A stretch of 64,000 nucleotides of DNA, taken from NCBI RefSeq assembly GCF_001941865.1, contig NZ_CP016162.1, positions 2,356,001-2,420,000 on the forward strand. Reading direction: 5' to 3'. The DNA comes from Pseudomonas alcaliphila JAB1. Its GTDB lineage: Bacteria; Pseudomonadota; Gammaproteobacteria; Pseudomonadales; Pseudomonadaceae. This document shows positions 9,361 through 18,600 of the stretch, piece by piece (position 1 is the first letter of the stretch; every line of letters starts with the position of its first letter). The notes beneath the pieces are model-generated. The model made no database searches, had not been told where the DNA came from, and worked only from the letters and a program-made list of their open reading frames with translations. The translations under genes were made by a program, and so were the position numbers.

Positions 9361-10074
9361 TCAGTTGGCGCTGGCCAGCACGGCGCGACCGATATACAGC
9401 ACCGGGCCGCTTGGGCGGTTGTAGGGCGAGCCGCCTTCAGGTTCGAGGGTCAGCTCGAAGAGTTGCCCCGCCTGCACCGCACCGATCTGCTCGGCAGGCA
9501 GGCGCAGCGGCTGGCCAGCCTCGACCAGGCCCAGCGAGCGTGGGCCTTCGGCCGGATCGATCAGCGTCCAGAATTGCAAGGCGCGGCCTTCGGGGACCTG
9601 ATCGGCGACCAGCGGATCGAGCGAGAGCGTGCCATCGCTGCTGACCTGGATCACCCAGCCGGGTTTGGCCGCTTCGCCTGGCTGCTGCAGCACCACGGTA
9701 TAGCGTTCGCCGGCGATATCCGGGGTGCGCAGCAGCGGCATCAGCACGGCGACCAGCAGCGCCATGGCCAGCGCGGCGGCAGTCAGACGCCAGGTCAGCA
9801 GGCTGTTCCACCAGTTGGCCAGCGGGCTCGAATGTGGCTCATCGTGCAGGCCCAGACTCTGCCGAATACGTGCCCAGAGTGCCGGGGAGGGCGCATGTGC
9901 CGGTAGCTGGTCGCTCAGTTCGAGAAAGTGTCGTTCCCATTCCAGGGCCATACGGGCGGCACTCTCATCCTCTTCGAGCAACTGGCGCACCTCGGCCGCT
10001 TCATGCTCATCGAGCAAGCCGAGCAGGTATTCGCCAATCAGGGCACGGCGTTCTTCGGGTTCGTGCGGAATCAT
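9361..10074 (-). CDS. anti-sigma factor, RskA-like
   Basis: 237 residues. The cytoplasmic N-terminal part (about 1-90) has the helical anti-sigma layout with LIGEYLLGLLDEHEAAEV. A single TM helix follows (about 105-125, LTAAALAMALLVAVLMPLL), then a periplasmic RskA-type beta domain (about 130-237, AKPGWVIQV and ELTLEPEGGSP). It should hold the ECF sigma factor at the membrane until a signal leads to proteolysis. The ATG at 10074 is preferred: it overlaps the sigma stop as ATGA and has AGGAG 11 nt upstream. A GTG at 10086 is an alternative. Confidence 0.88.
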   Translation of the reverse strand: MIPHEPEERRALIGEYLLGLLDEHEAAEVRQLLEEDESAARMALEWERHFLELSDQLPAHAPSPALWARIRQSLGLHDEPHSSPLANWWNSLLTWRLTAAALAMALLVAVLMPLLRTPDIAGERYTVVLQQPGEAAKPGWVIQVSSDGTLSLDPLVADQVPEGRALQFWTLIDPAEGPRSLGLVEAGQPLRLPAEQIGAVQAGQLFELTLEPEGGSPYNRPSGPVLYIGRAVLASAN

Positions 10075-10619
10075 GCTTGCAGACACTCCTGCAGCGCGCG
10101 CAGGCCGGCGCGGATACGGCCTTTGATGGTGCCCAGCGGTGTGCTCAGGTGGCTGGCGATCTGCTCGTGGGTCAGGCCACGGTAGAACGCCAGCAGGATC
10201 GGATGGCGGCGCGGCCTTTCCAGGCGCTGCAAACAGCGACGCAGCAGGCGCTGCTCGGATTGCTCCAGCGCTTGTGCTTCGGCCTGCGGGCTGTCGTCGA
10301 GCACACGTTCGATGAAGTCATCGTCCACTTCGGCATGCCGGTTGCCACTGCGCAACGCATTCAGCACGCGGTAGCGCAGGATGCTGTGCACCCAGGCGCG
10401 ACCGCTGCCCAGTTCGCGCCTATAGCGCGCGGCGTGCTGCCAGATACGCACGAAAGCGTCGTGCAGACAGTCCTCGGCAATGTCACGGCGGCCCAGCATG
10501 CTGATGGCCAGGCCGAGCAATTGACCGGCCTCTTGCCGGTAGAGCGTCTGGAAGGCACGTTCGTCGCCGCGTGCGCAGGCTTCCAGGGTGCTTTCGTAAT
10601 CGAACTCGCGATCTGCCAT
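10071..10619 (-). CDS. ECF-family RNA polymerase sigma factor (SigK/RskA group)
   Basis: 182 residues. Region 2 (about 20-80) contains DIAEDCLHDAFVRIWQHAARY for core binding and -10 recognition. Region 4 (about 125-180) contains LLAFYRGLTHEQIASHL and PLGTIKGRIRAGL, the -35-binding helix-turn-helix. It is coupled to the downstream anti-sigma gene. A promoter-like element matching that of the nearby DUF4394 gene lies 37 bp upstream, which suggests autoregulation. The inducing stress cannot be read from the sequence; related RskA-type pairs respond to oxidative or envelope stress. Confidence 0.93.
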   Translation of the reverse strand: MADREFDYESTLEACARGDERAFQTLYRQEAGQLLGLAISMLGRRDIAEDCLHDAFVRIWQHAARYRRELGSGRAWVHSILRYRVLNALRSGNRHAEVDDDFIERVLDDSPQAEAQALEQSEQRLLRRCLQRLERPRRHPILLAFYRGLTHEQIASHLSTPLGTIKGRIRAGLRALQECLQA

Positions 10620-10655
10620 GGGTCATCCGTTGGCCTGAGAAATCCGCATGCAGCT

Positions 10656-10681
10656 TATACCCGGCAACTGCGCTTCTGGAT
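10656..10681 (-). promoter_or_regulatory. candidate autoregulated ECF promoter of the sigma gene
   Basis: On the minus strand this reads ATCCA, 14 nt, GGGTATA, then AGCT, 37 bp before the sigma start codon. It matches the element upstream of the DUF4394 gene (9255-9280) in both boxes and in spacing. Confidence 0.65.
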
Positions 10682-10695
10682 CACGCACAGGTAAC

Positions 10696-10719
10696 AAAAA
10701 ACTGCGAAGGCGTTGCAGT
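10696..10719 (-). terminator. possible terminator of the FG-GAP-like gene
   Basis: On the minus strand a 5-bp stem (ACTGC/GCAGT) with a 9-nt loop runs into six T residues, about 20 bp past the stop of the gene ending at 10739. The stem is short, so this is tentative. Confidence 0.45.
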
Positions 10720-10738
10720 GCATTCAATGCGTGAGGCT

Positions 10739-11551
10739 TCAGGGCTGAGCCTGGGCGTAGGCCTCGTCGAGTGAAACCCAGCGCTCCAGCGAGCCCTTGC
10801 GCGAGGCGTAGCGAATCTGTAGCCAGCGTCCCTGCTGATCCAGGACTTCGCAGACGTCCCCTTCGATCAGGTAGGCCTTGGTCCGGCTGGTTTCTTCAGG
10901 GCGTGCGTGGAGATAAAGACGTGGGGCGGGCACAGTCCAGGTAATTGGCTGGTCACCGTCGTCGAACGCGCGGCTGGCGATGACCCGGCCTTGAGGGTCG
11001 AGTGTTTTCTCGAACACAGGAAAAAACACAGGTGCATCCGGATCGTAGTCGTGACGTACTTGCAGCGTCTTGTACAGCCAGGGGACACCAGATTCAGCGA
11101 AGCGATAGGCGTCGTAGTACCAGCGTGGTCCGCTGCGGCAGTGGCTGTAGAGCGCTCGTTCCTCACTGTTGGGCTGCAGCTCCGACAGCCATGCGCAATT
11201 GACGCGTTCCATCAGCGCTGGTGGTATCTGCAACTGCTCGAAACGGCGCAGGGCCGGGCGGTAGAGGTAGACGTGGTAGGCGGAGTTGACCATCCCGGCC
11301 GACACGCGAATCGCCAGATCCGGGTAGCCGTCGAAATCGTAGTCCTCGACGGCGAAGCTCGGCGGTTCTGCGTCGTTGCCTTCGGGGATGCTTAGTTCCA
11401 GATGGCTGCCGTCGGGTTGCTGCAGAAAATAGCCTTCGCCTTGCTGTTGTACCTGGGCATGCCGCCCGGGCTCAGGTTCGAAACGGGGTAGATCAGCCAG
11501 GGCCAATGTGGGCAACAACAGCAGGCCAGCGAGGGGGCGATACGAGGACAA
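10739..11551 (-). CDS. secreted FG-GAP/XAC2610-like protein with C-terminal SH3-like domain
   Basis: 270 residues. The start is a TTG at 11551 with AAAGGA 9 nt upstream. It gives a signal peptide (LAGLLLLPTLALA), and no ATG occurs before the mature domain. An acidic calcium-binding-like loop, EDYDFDGYPDLAIR (about 68-81), followed by YHVYLYRPALRRFEQL resembles FG-GAP/XAC2610-type propeller blades. The last 70 residues (LYLHARPEE to ERWVSL) look like a bacterial SH3 domain, which often binds peptidoglycan. It is probably periplasmic; the function is unknown. Confidence 0.75.
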   Translation of the reverse strand: MSSYRPLAGLLLLPTLALADLPRFEPEPGRHAQVQQQGEGYFLQQPDGSHLELSIPEGNDAEPPSFAVEDYDFDGYPDLAIRVSAGMVNSAYHVYLYRPALRRFEQLQIPPALMERVNCAWLSELQPNSEERALYSHCRSGPRWYYDAYRFAESGVPWLYKTLQVRHDYDPDAPVFFPVFEKTLDPQGRVIASRAFDDGDQPITWTVPAPRLYLHARPEETSRTKAYLIEGDVCEVLDQQGRWLQIRYASRKGSLERWVSLDEAYAQAQP

Positions 11552-11605
11552 GAGGGCAATCCTTTGCGAGCGACAGGCGCCGTTGCGCGCCTGCCCTGGA
11601 TGGAG

Positions 11606-12466
11606 TTAGCGCGGCAGTTCGATGCGCGTGGTTTCGCCTGGTACTTGCGGCCAGTCGCCCGCTGCCCAGCGCTGGCGCGCCTGATCGATCAGCTCCGGGG
11701 TGGTGGCGACGAAGTTCCAGTTGATTCGCCGTGGGCCAATGGGTTCACCGCCGATCAGGGCCAGGTGGCATTCGCCGCAGGCGCTGAGCACGGGCGTTTC
11801 GCCTGCCGGGATGACGGCCATGGTATGCCGGGGTAGGGGCTCGCCATCCAGCTTGGCTTCGCCATCGATCAGGTACAGGGCTCGTTCGCTGTGTTCGGTG
11901 GGTATCAGCAGGTTGGCACCGGCGGCCAGGCGCAGCTCGGCATACAGGGTCGGTGAGCGAACCGGTACTGGTGATTCGAGGCAGAAACCACTGCCGGCGA
12001 TCAGGGTGATCTGCACGCCCATGGCTTCGCTGCGGGGTAGCGAAGCGACGGGGTGATGGCTGTAAGCCGGTTCGCACTGTTCCTCGGCTTCTGGCAAGGC
12101 CAGCCATACCTGCAGGCCGTGGGCTCGCTTGTTCTGTCCGAGCTGCTCGGGCGGCGTACGTTCGACATGGGCGACGGCGCGCCCTGCGGTCATCCAGCTG
12201 ACATCACCGGGGCCCACCAGTTGGTCCGAACCCAGGCTGTCCTTGTGCTGCAGCTGGCCTTCGAACAGGTAGGTGAGGGTGGATAGGCCGATATGCGGAT
12301 GCTGGGCAATGTTCATGCCTTTGCCGGCCGGGTAGTCATGCTCCAGCATGTGATCGAAGAACACGAAGGGGCCGATGCTGCGAAAGCGTGCCGAGGGCAG
12401 GGGACGCAGAATCGGTTGGCCGGAAATGTCCTCGGCGCGCGGGCGGATCAGCTGTAACTCGCTCAT
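11606..12466 (-). CDS. pirin family protein (bicupin)
   Basis: 286 residues. The N-terminal cupin shows the pirin signature RPLPSARFRSIGPFVFFDHM and the metal-ligand region HPHIGLSTLTYLFEG, then LGSDQLVGPGDVSWMTAGRAVAHVE. The second half is the C-terminal pirin domain. Some bacterial pirins are quercetin dioxygenases and others bind enzymes; which applies here is open. The ATG at 12466 overlaps the OsmC stop (ATGA), with GGGAG upstream, so the two genes are coupled. Confidence 0.9.
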   Translation of the reverse strand: MSELQLIRPRAEDISGQPILRPLPSARFRSIGPFVFFDHMLEHDYPAGKGMNIAQHPHIGLSTLTYLFEGQLQHKDSLGSDQLVGPGDVSWMTAGRAVAHVERTPPEQLGQNKRAHGLQVWLALPEAEEQCEPAYSHHPVASLPRSEAMGVQITLIAGSGFCLESPVPVRSPTLYAELRLAAGANLLIPTEHSERALYLIDGEAKLDGEPLPRHTMAVIPAGETPVLSACGECHLALIGGEPIGPRRINWNFVATTPELIDQARQRWAAGDWPQVPGETTRIELPR

Positions 12467-12864
12467 GCCGGAGCTCCCGCCAGGCGGGTCTCGATCTGGA
12501 TGTCGGTGGTGGTCATCAGCTTGTGGATCGGACATTTGTCCGCCACGCGCAGCAGTTGCTGGCGCTGTGTCTCGTCCAGTGGCCCCTTGAGCGCCAGGTC
12601 GACGATTAGGCGGTAGTTGCCCTGGCGCTCCTCGCTGTCGTCACGCTCGACGTGCACGTCGATGCCTTCCAGCGGAAGGCCGCGTTGGCGCGCATAGAGC
12701 AGCAGGGTCATGGCCTTGCAGGTGCCGAGGGCTGCGTCGAACAGATCGTGCGGTTCCGGTCCGGCGCCATCCCCGCCCTGCTCGGGCGAGACGTCGCCGA
12801 TGAGCTGGTGCGAGCCGATTTCGATCTGCTGCTGCAGGCCCTTGTTGTTGTGAATGCGGATCAT
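12463..12864 (-). CDS. OsmC/Ohr family protein
   Basis: 133 residues. The family reduces organic hydroperoxides using two cysteines. Here one Cys lies in the central helix, DLFDAALGTCKAMTLLLYARQRG (about 52-74), and a second in ADKCPIHKLM (about 109-118), as expected. The start is ATG 12864 (MIRIHNNKG), preceded by AAGAGAAG; the frame extends upstream but without family similarity. Coupled to the pirin gene, it suggests a small redox or osmotic stress operon. Confidence 0.88.
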   Translation of the reverse strand: MIRIHNNKGLQQQIEIGSHQLIGDVSPEQGGDGAGPEPHDLFDAALGTCKAMTLLLYARQRGLPLEGIDVHVERDDSEERQGNYRLIVDLALKGPLDETQRQQLLRVADKCPIHKLMTTTDIQIETRLAGAPA

Positions 12865-12923
12865 GGCGCTTCTCTTGAGGTGTGACGAATCGACACTGGC
12901 CAGCCTAGCCCAGCCTGCACCGA

Positions 12924-14318
12924 TCACACCAGCGCCGAGAGCCTCACGTCCGCTCCCAGCACACGCAGCAGTTGCCCGCGCTCATCGACAATGGGGACTG
13001 AAACGGTAAAGCAGAAGTCGTCTGTGGCCGAGGAGCGGTAGACCTGGGTGATATGACTCTCCATTCGCTCAGCCACGGCGCGGAACCAGGGGCGTTGGCT
13101 CCAGTCGCGGCCGCGACAGCTGGCATCCTCACCGTGCGCCACATCGGCGGCGAAGACGTTCTCGGAAATCTGCACGCCGCGGCTGTCTACCAGGTAGAAC
13201 AGCTCGAAACGGCTGTCGCGCGTCAGCGTATCGGCAAGCAGTCGTTCGGCCGCTGTCACATCGCTGGCCAGCTCGGGGCGTTTGGCCAGTTGTTCGACGC
13301 TGGCGCGCACTGCTGCGTGAATTTCCAGGCGGAAGTCGCCGAGCCCGGCGAGCAGGCGATCACCGTCTTCGCGCACGGCCTTGCTGTGGTGCAGCACCTG
13401 ACCTGCCTTGCCAAGCAGCTCGCCAGCGACCTGGGCGATGTTTTGCACATCGCCGTTGATCGAGCGCACCGCCTGGCCGATCTGCTCGGTGCCGGCGGCG
13501 ATCTGGCCGACCTGAGCGTCTAGGCGGTCCATGGCCTGGCGCGTGCTGTCCAGTCCGCCGCTGACGGCGAGAATACCGGCGCGGCCGTCGGCCACCGCCA
13601 GGTTCATGTGCTGGCCGGCACTGCCGAGCTGCTGCATGCCTTCGCGGAAACGCTCGATGATGCCACTGACCTGGCCGGTGGCATCGGTGGTATGGCCAGC
13701 CAAACGCCGTACTTCCTCGGCGACCACGGCGAAGCCCCGACCATGTTCACCCGCGCGTGCGGCCTCGATGGCGGCGTTCAGGGCGAGCAGATTGGTCTGT
13801 TGGGAGATGCTGGCGATCACACCAATGACCTTGCTCACTTCATCGAGCTGTCCGGCCAGTTGCTGGATCACCTGAGCCAGTTGCGCCTCGCTGGCATCAA
13901 TCACTTCGACCTGCCGTAGTACCGCCTGGCCGCTTTGCTGGCATTGGTTGAGGGTGGCGGAAACCTCGGCGGACAAGCGCGCAACTTCGCCGGCACCGGG
14001 CACCAGTTCGGCGTCCAGTGTGGTGGTGACCTGCTCGCTGGCGCTGGCGATCAGCTCCGAGGATTGCGCCAGCGTCTGTCCGCTTTGTTGGTTGGCAGCG
14101 GCGATGCGCGCCAGTTGTGGCGCATGCGCGGCGATGCCGACAGCGGCGCCGAGGCTGGCGCGGATACGTTGCTGGAGGCCGGCGCTGAAATCATTCAGGC
14201 GCACCATCCACTGGTAGTCCTCCGGGAGGCGAGTCGTGAGGTCGTGCTGTTGGAACAAAGCGTCCAATGCGGCCTCGTCCTGGGCCTTGCGGGTTGGCTT
14301 GCGCAGCAACTGCAACAT
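12924..14318 (-). CDS. soluble methyl-accepting chemotaxis protein with C-terminal PDC/Cache-like sensor
   Basis: 464 residues with no transmembrane segment or signal peptide. The MCP signalling coiled coil comes first (about 60-330), with the conserved hairpin tip at [17 protein letters not shown] (174-190) and [17 protein letters not shown]-terminal domain (about 345-464) resembles the distal half of a Cache/PDC sensor: [40 protein letters not shown] and [11 protein letters not shown]. The usual order (sensor then signalling) is reversed, and the sensor should be cytoplasmic. The start is ATG 14318 with AGGGG upstream. Confidence 0.88.
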   Translation of the reverse strand: MLQLLRKPTRKAQDEAALDALFQQHDLTTRLPEDYQWMVRLNDFSAGLQQRIRASLGAAVGIAAHAPQLARIAAANQQSGQTLAQSSELIASASEQVTTTLDAELVPGAGEVARLSAEVSATLNQCQQSGQAVLRQVEVIDASEAQLAQVIQQLAGQLDEVSKVIGVIASISQQTNLLALNAAIEAARAGEHGRGFAVVAEEVRRLAGHTTDATGQVSGIIERFREGMQQLGSAGQHMNLAVADGRAGILAVSGGLDSTRQAMDRLDAQVGQIAAGTEQIGQAVRSINGDVQNIAQVAGELLGKAGQVLHHSKAVREDGDRLLAGLGDFRLEIHAAVRASVEQLAKRPELASDVTAAERLLADTLTRDSRFELFYLVDSRGVQISENVFAADVAHGEDASCRGRDWSQRPWFRAVAERMESHITQVYRSSATDDFCFTVSVPIVDERGQLLRVLGADVRLSALV

Positions 14319-14547
14319 GGTGATTCCCCTGTCTGGTCTACCTCGGACACTGCAAGCGAGGTGCCATCATTGGCTGACGTACCCATGGCCGTTTCAGGCC
14401 GTTAGCCAGCTATTAATGTTCCGGCTTGGTGCGGCCTCTGGTTGCCTGCTTCTTTTGAGGGCGCTGATGCGAATGGCGTGGGGTGATCTCCGAACTTGCC
14501 GGGCCGCTCGGCGGTCTATGCTGCTCGTACCGTCAGGAGGACTCGCC
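14319..14547. other. divergent intergenic region
   Basis: 229 bp between the soluble chemoreceptor and the amidohydrolase. It must hold both promoters, but no convincing -10/-35 pair or operator stands out apart from the AGGAGG ribosome binding site at 14535-14540. Confidence 0.4.
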
Positions 14548-15591
14548 TTGCTCACATCTCGAACGATGCCATGGATACTCGCGCTCAGTGCCGCTATCGT
14601 CTGCAGCGCCCAGGCCCGCGAATACCGCTACAGCGACGCCCACCTGCACTACGTCGACTTCTTCCAGGAAAGCGCCGGCATGGACGAACTGCTGGAGAAA
14701 ATGGCGGAAAACAACGTCGATCATGTGATGTTCTCCGGTATTCCGGTGGCCAAGAAATGGGATGAGGACGAGCCCAAGCGCCCGCGTTATTACGCCGGTG
14801 ATGACGCCAATGCCTATTGGTACAGCGCTACCGACGTGTTCATCGCGGCCGCCTACAAGCGTCTGCCCGCCGAACAGCGCAAGCGCTTCCATCCGTTTCT
14901 TTCCGGCTTCAATCCCAACGACAAGAACGCCGATGCGCACATCCGCCGTATGCTGGAGCTGGACCCCGGCCTGTGGCAGGGCATCGGCGAGGTCTTCACC
15001 CGACATGACGATCTCACCGCGCTGATTCATGGCAGTGCGCCGCGTGCCAACAACGAAGCGCTGGCGCGGGTTTTTCATCTGGCCGCCGAGTACGACCTGC
15101 CGGTGATGCTGCATTCGAACATCACCTCCAAGCGTGAGCGCGAGCCGATCTATCTGCAGGAAATCGAGGCGCCGCTGCGCAACCATCCGCATGTGCGTTT
15201 CATCTGGGCGCATGCCGGCACCAGCGCCGAGATTCACCGTCATCAGGAGAAGCTCGACTTTCTGCTCGACACGGTCGAACGCATGCTCGGCCAGTACCCG
15301 AATCTTTATATCGACCTGTCCTGGACCATGTTGCGCCCCTATCTGCTGGACGAGAACGGTGCGCCTGATCCGAAATGGGTGCACCTGGTCAGCAGTTACC
15401 CGGAGCGCTTCATGCTGGGTTCGGACGTGGTCGGCCGCTTTGGCAGTCTGGGCGACTACATGAAGGGCTTCGACCCGTTCCTCGATGCCTTGCCCGAAGA
15501 CGTGGCGCACAAGGTGGCGCGCGACAACTTCCTTTCCGTGTTGCCACGCAAGGTGCAGGCCGAGCTGCCGCAAGGAAGTCGAACGTTTTGA
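14548..15591 (+). CDS. secreted TIM-barrel amidohydrolase family protein
   Basis: 347 residues. The start is TTG 14548, chosen because AGGAGG lies exactly 7 nt upstream and it opens a signal peptide ending in CSAQA; the ATG at 14566 has no ribosome binding site. The mature protein begins with the metal-binding DAHLHYVDFF motif. It continues with GIGEVFTRHD, PVMLHSNI (third metal His), FIWAHAGTS (fourth) and a late Asp in MLGSDVVGRFG, which is the amidohydrolase_2 layout. The substrate is unknown. The gene forms the left border of the defence island. Confidence 0.85.
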   Translation: MLTSRTMPWILALSAAIVCSAQAREYRYSDAHLHYVDFFQESAGMDELLEKMAENNVDHVMFSGIPVAKKWDEDEPKRPRYYAGDDANAYWYSATDVFIAAAYKRLPAEQRKRFHPFLSGFNPNDKNADAHIRRMLELDPGLWQGIGEVFTRHDDLTALIHGSAPRANNEALARVFHLAAEYDLPVMLHSNITSKREREPIYLQEIEAPLRNHPHVRFIWAHAGTSAEIHRHQEKLDFLLDTVERMLGQYPNLYIDLSWTMLRPYLLDENGAPDPKWVHLVSSYPERFMLGSDVVGRFGSLGDYMKGFDPFLDALPEDVAHKVARDNFLSVLPRKVQAELPQGSRTF

Positions 15592-15665
15592 GCGTTTGCA
15601 TGCATGACTGCATTGGCATGTGAGAGATCATGGCAACTGGTTGAGTAGCCCGCTGCCATGGTGGC

Positions 15666-18600
15666 TCACTTCAATACGAGGCTCAGCACCTCGTCCATGT
15701 AGCCCTCTTCGCCAATGAAGAATACATGGAGGTTGTTCAGGTCCGGCTTTGCAAGGCCTTGCTGGCGCCACAGATGCTCGATACGCATGCGATTCGTGCT
15801 GGGTGATAGGATGGCCGACTCCAGCCGCACCTCTGGATCATTCAATCGCGTTTCGAGATCCTTGATGTTTTGGGCGAGCTGAATCTTGTCGCTGCCAGCG
15901 CCTTCATGCTCCAGACCATGCGGGTCGATGAAGCAGATGCGCTGGCTACCGTCAGGCTTCAGGCACCACAGGATGAAGTCGGGATAGAAGTTACCCGCCT
16001 CGAAGAAGCCAACGCCTTTGCGAGCCAGGTTGCGCAGCAGGAAGATGCGCTCACCACGCTCCGCCAGGTTTGCCTCGTTGGCCAGCAGCCATTGGCGTAC
16101 GTCGATAACGAACTGCAACTCGGATTTGTTCAGCGCGACAGGCTGGATCTTCACTTTCTCGCTGCAAAGCAGCGGCTCATAGAGGTGAGCATCCAGCCGC
16201 AGGCCTTGGATATAGCCGCTGTCGCGCCAGCCAACCTGAGCGAGTTCGTCCTTCAGTTTGCGGATGTCGTCGATCAGGTACTGCTCCGTCGCTTCGACGA
16301 TCAACTGGTAGCTGGCGTCGTCCCCTGGCAGGTTTTCATGCTCACGGGTGAGCTGCACCAGCTCCATGCGCGGGTCGAGGTATTTGCGCTTCTGATGGTT
16401 GAAGCAACGTTCGAGCGCGCCACAGAGCAATTCCAGTGCAATGGACTGCCAGTGCCGCAGATTGGCCATCGAAGGGGCCCACCAATGTGCCGGCACCAGA
16501 ATGCGATACCAGTCCGGGATCTCCAGCAACGAGCGTAATGCCCCGGCTTTGATGATGACGTTGTCCAGATGCCGATGGCGACGGAAGTGCTCCAGGTCGA
16601 ACCACAGCCGATCCCAGTCCAGCATCGACAGCCTCAGGTTGTCGAAGTGGCGGGGCGGGTTGGCCAGAGCCTCCGGTGTCTGGCTGGTGACTTCAGTAGC
16701 CTGGAGCATCTGCAGGCGTGGAAAGCGATCGACCACCAACGGCATGGCGCCTTTGGTCATGCCTGGGGGGAGGGCATCGATACTGAGATCCACGATGGGG
16801 CCATGTTTGCGGAAGTCGTACTGCTCCTGCGTGTCCTTGCGGAACTTGGAGCGCAGGATCTTGAGCTTCTGGCCGAAGTCATGGGTGACGTTGAGCTTGA
16901 TTTCCTCGACATGCGGCGCATCGTTCGGAGGCAGGCCTTCGCTTTCCAGAAAGTCGCGGAAGGTCGCCATGAAGTCAGCCTGCACGCCGAACACATTCAG
17001 GGTTTCCAGGAAGTGAATATCCTTTGGTGGATTGACCGGCTGATAGCGGCTGGTGCGCATCAAGCTGATGTCCTTGCCTTGCAGGCGTACGCCACGACCG
17101 AAAAGCTGAATGATCTGTGCGCCCTCGCTCTGGCCCATACGCATCAAGCCAAGGCTGGACACGCGCCAGCAGTCCCAGCCCTCGATGAACTTCTTCGAGC
17201 CAACCAGCATATGAATGGGCGAAGTCGGCTTGTGTACGTCCGCGAATACCGGCTCGCCAAACTCGCTCGGGCGCACCTCGGCCAGGGAGTGTTTGTCTTC
17301 CAGCTCGCTCTGCACATGTTTGGCCAGCGCTGCGGCGTCACCAACGTTGATTACGCCAAAGGGTTGTTCGGCCTCGCCCACCTTGAGCAGTAATTCGCCG
17401 CTGTCGCCTTTCACCCGCTCGACCACCAGGTGACCGCCACCGGGGGCATGGAACAGGCATTGGCAGATGTCGGCGTAAAGCTGCGCCGCGCTGTGCTTCA
17501 AGCCTCTCAGGTAGGGGAAAGACTGCACGAAGATATCGCGGCCTTGGGCGTCGAGCAGGCCGGTCTGCTGGCTATTGCCGTTGAGCACGGTGTTGATGAG
17601 CGTGGTGAAAGCTTCACGATGGGCCAGAAAGCGCGCGAGGAAATCGAGAATCTGCGCGACGTCCGAGGGCGACACGCTTTCCTCGTCGACCTTGCGCCCG
17701 CTGACGCTGGCGCCAACGAAGACCCACAGCGGCTTTTCCAGGTTATAGCCGGCGTAACACTTGCCGGCCTCCGTGTACATGCGTAGTTGCTGGTAGAACG
17801 CCAGCAGGGCGGCGGTGAGGTAGGTGTCCTTGTGCGCCAGCTCATCCTTGGGCAGGTTGAAGATGCGGTAGTCCTTGCCGTAACCGTCTGCATAAAAGTA
17901 GCGGTAGCTGTAATCGAACAGCACGGCCTTTGCGTAACTTTCAGCCAATACGCGGTCATTTGCAGCCTTGACGGCCTGCTTGAAGGTGGCGGAGTACTCG
18001 AAGGTAAAGCCCTTGGCAGCCAGCTTGTCGCGCTTGCTCTTCCAGTCACTGCCGCTCATGCCGCGGTGGCCCTCGTCCACCAGCAGCAGGTTGGCATCGC
18101 CGAAACTGTCGACAGCCATCTGCTTGACCTTTTGTTCGTCCGCCAACTTGGTGATTTCAGTCAGCAACGGCACATCCAGGGCATTTTGCCCGCGTGAGAT
18201 CAGGTCGCTTTCCTGCCTAAGCGGCTCAGGGTAGAAGCCATTCTCACGAAGCTCACGCTCGTGTTGCTCGGATAAGCGCTCATTTGGCGAGAGCACGATT
18301 ACCCGGCTGTATTCATCGGCCTGGCCGGTTGCCCGCGCATGCTGGGCAAACTGCAGCAGGTTGACGTGCATCAGTAGCGTTTTACCGCTGCCAGTGGCGT
18401 TCTGCAGGCAGAGCTTGTTGAGGTCTTCGACAGCGTAAGCGCTGATCCCGGTTTCACGCCCCAACGTGAGGTGGTGCTGGTTGAAACGCTCGATAAAGGC
18501 ATTGAGTGCGACACAAAGCCCCTGGCGGTCGTTGAAATAGCGGTCGAGGTAGATCTCTACAAACAGCAGCGTGAGCCACTGGAAGTATTTCCAGACAATT

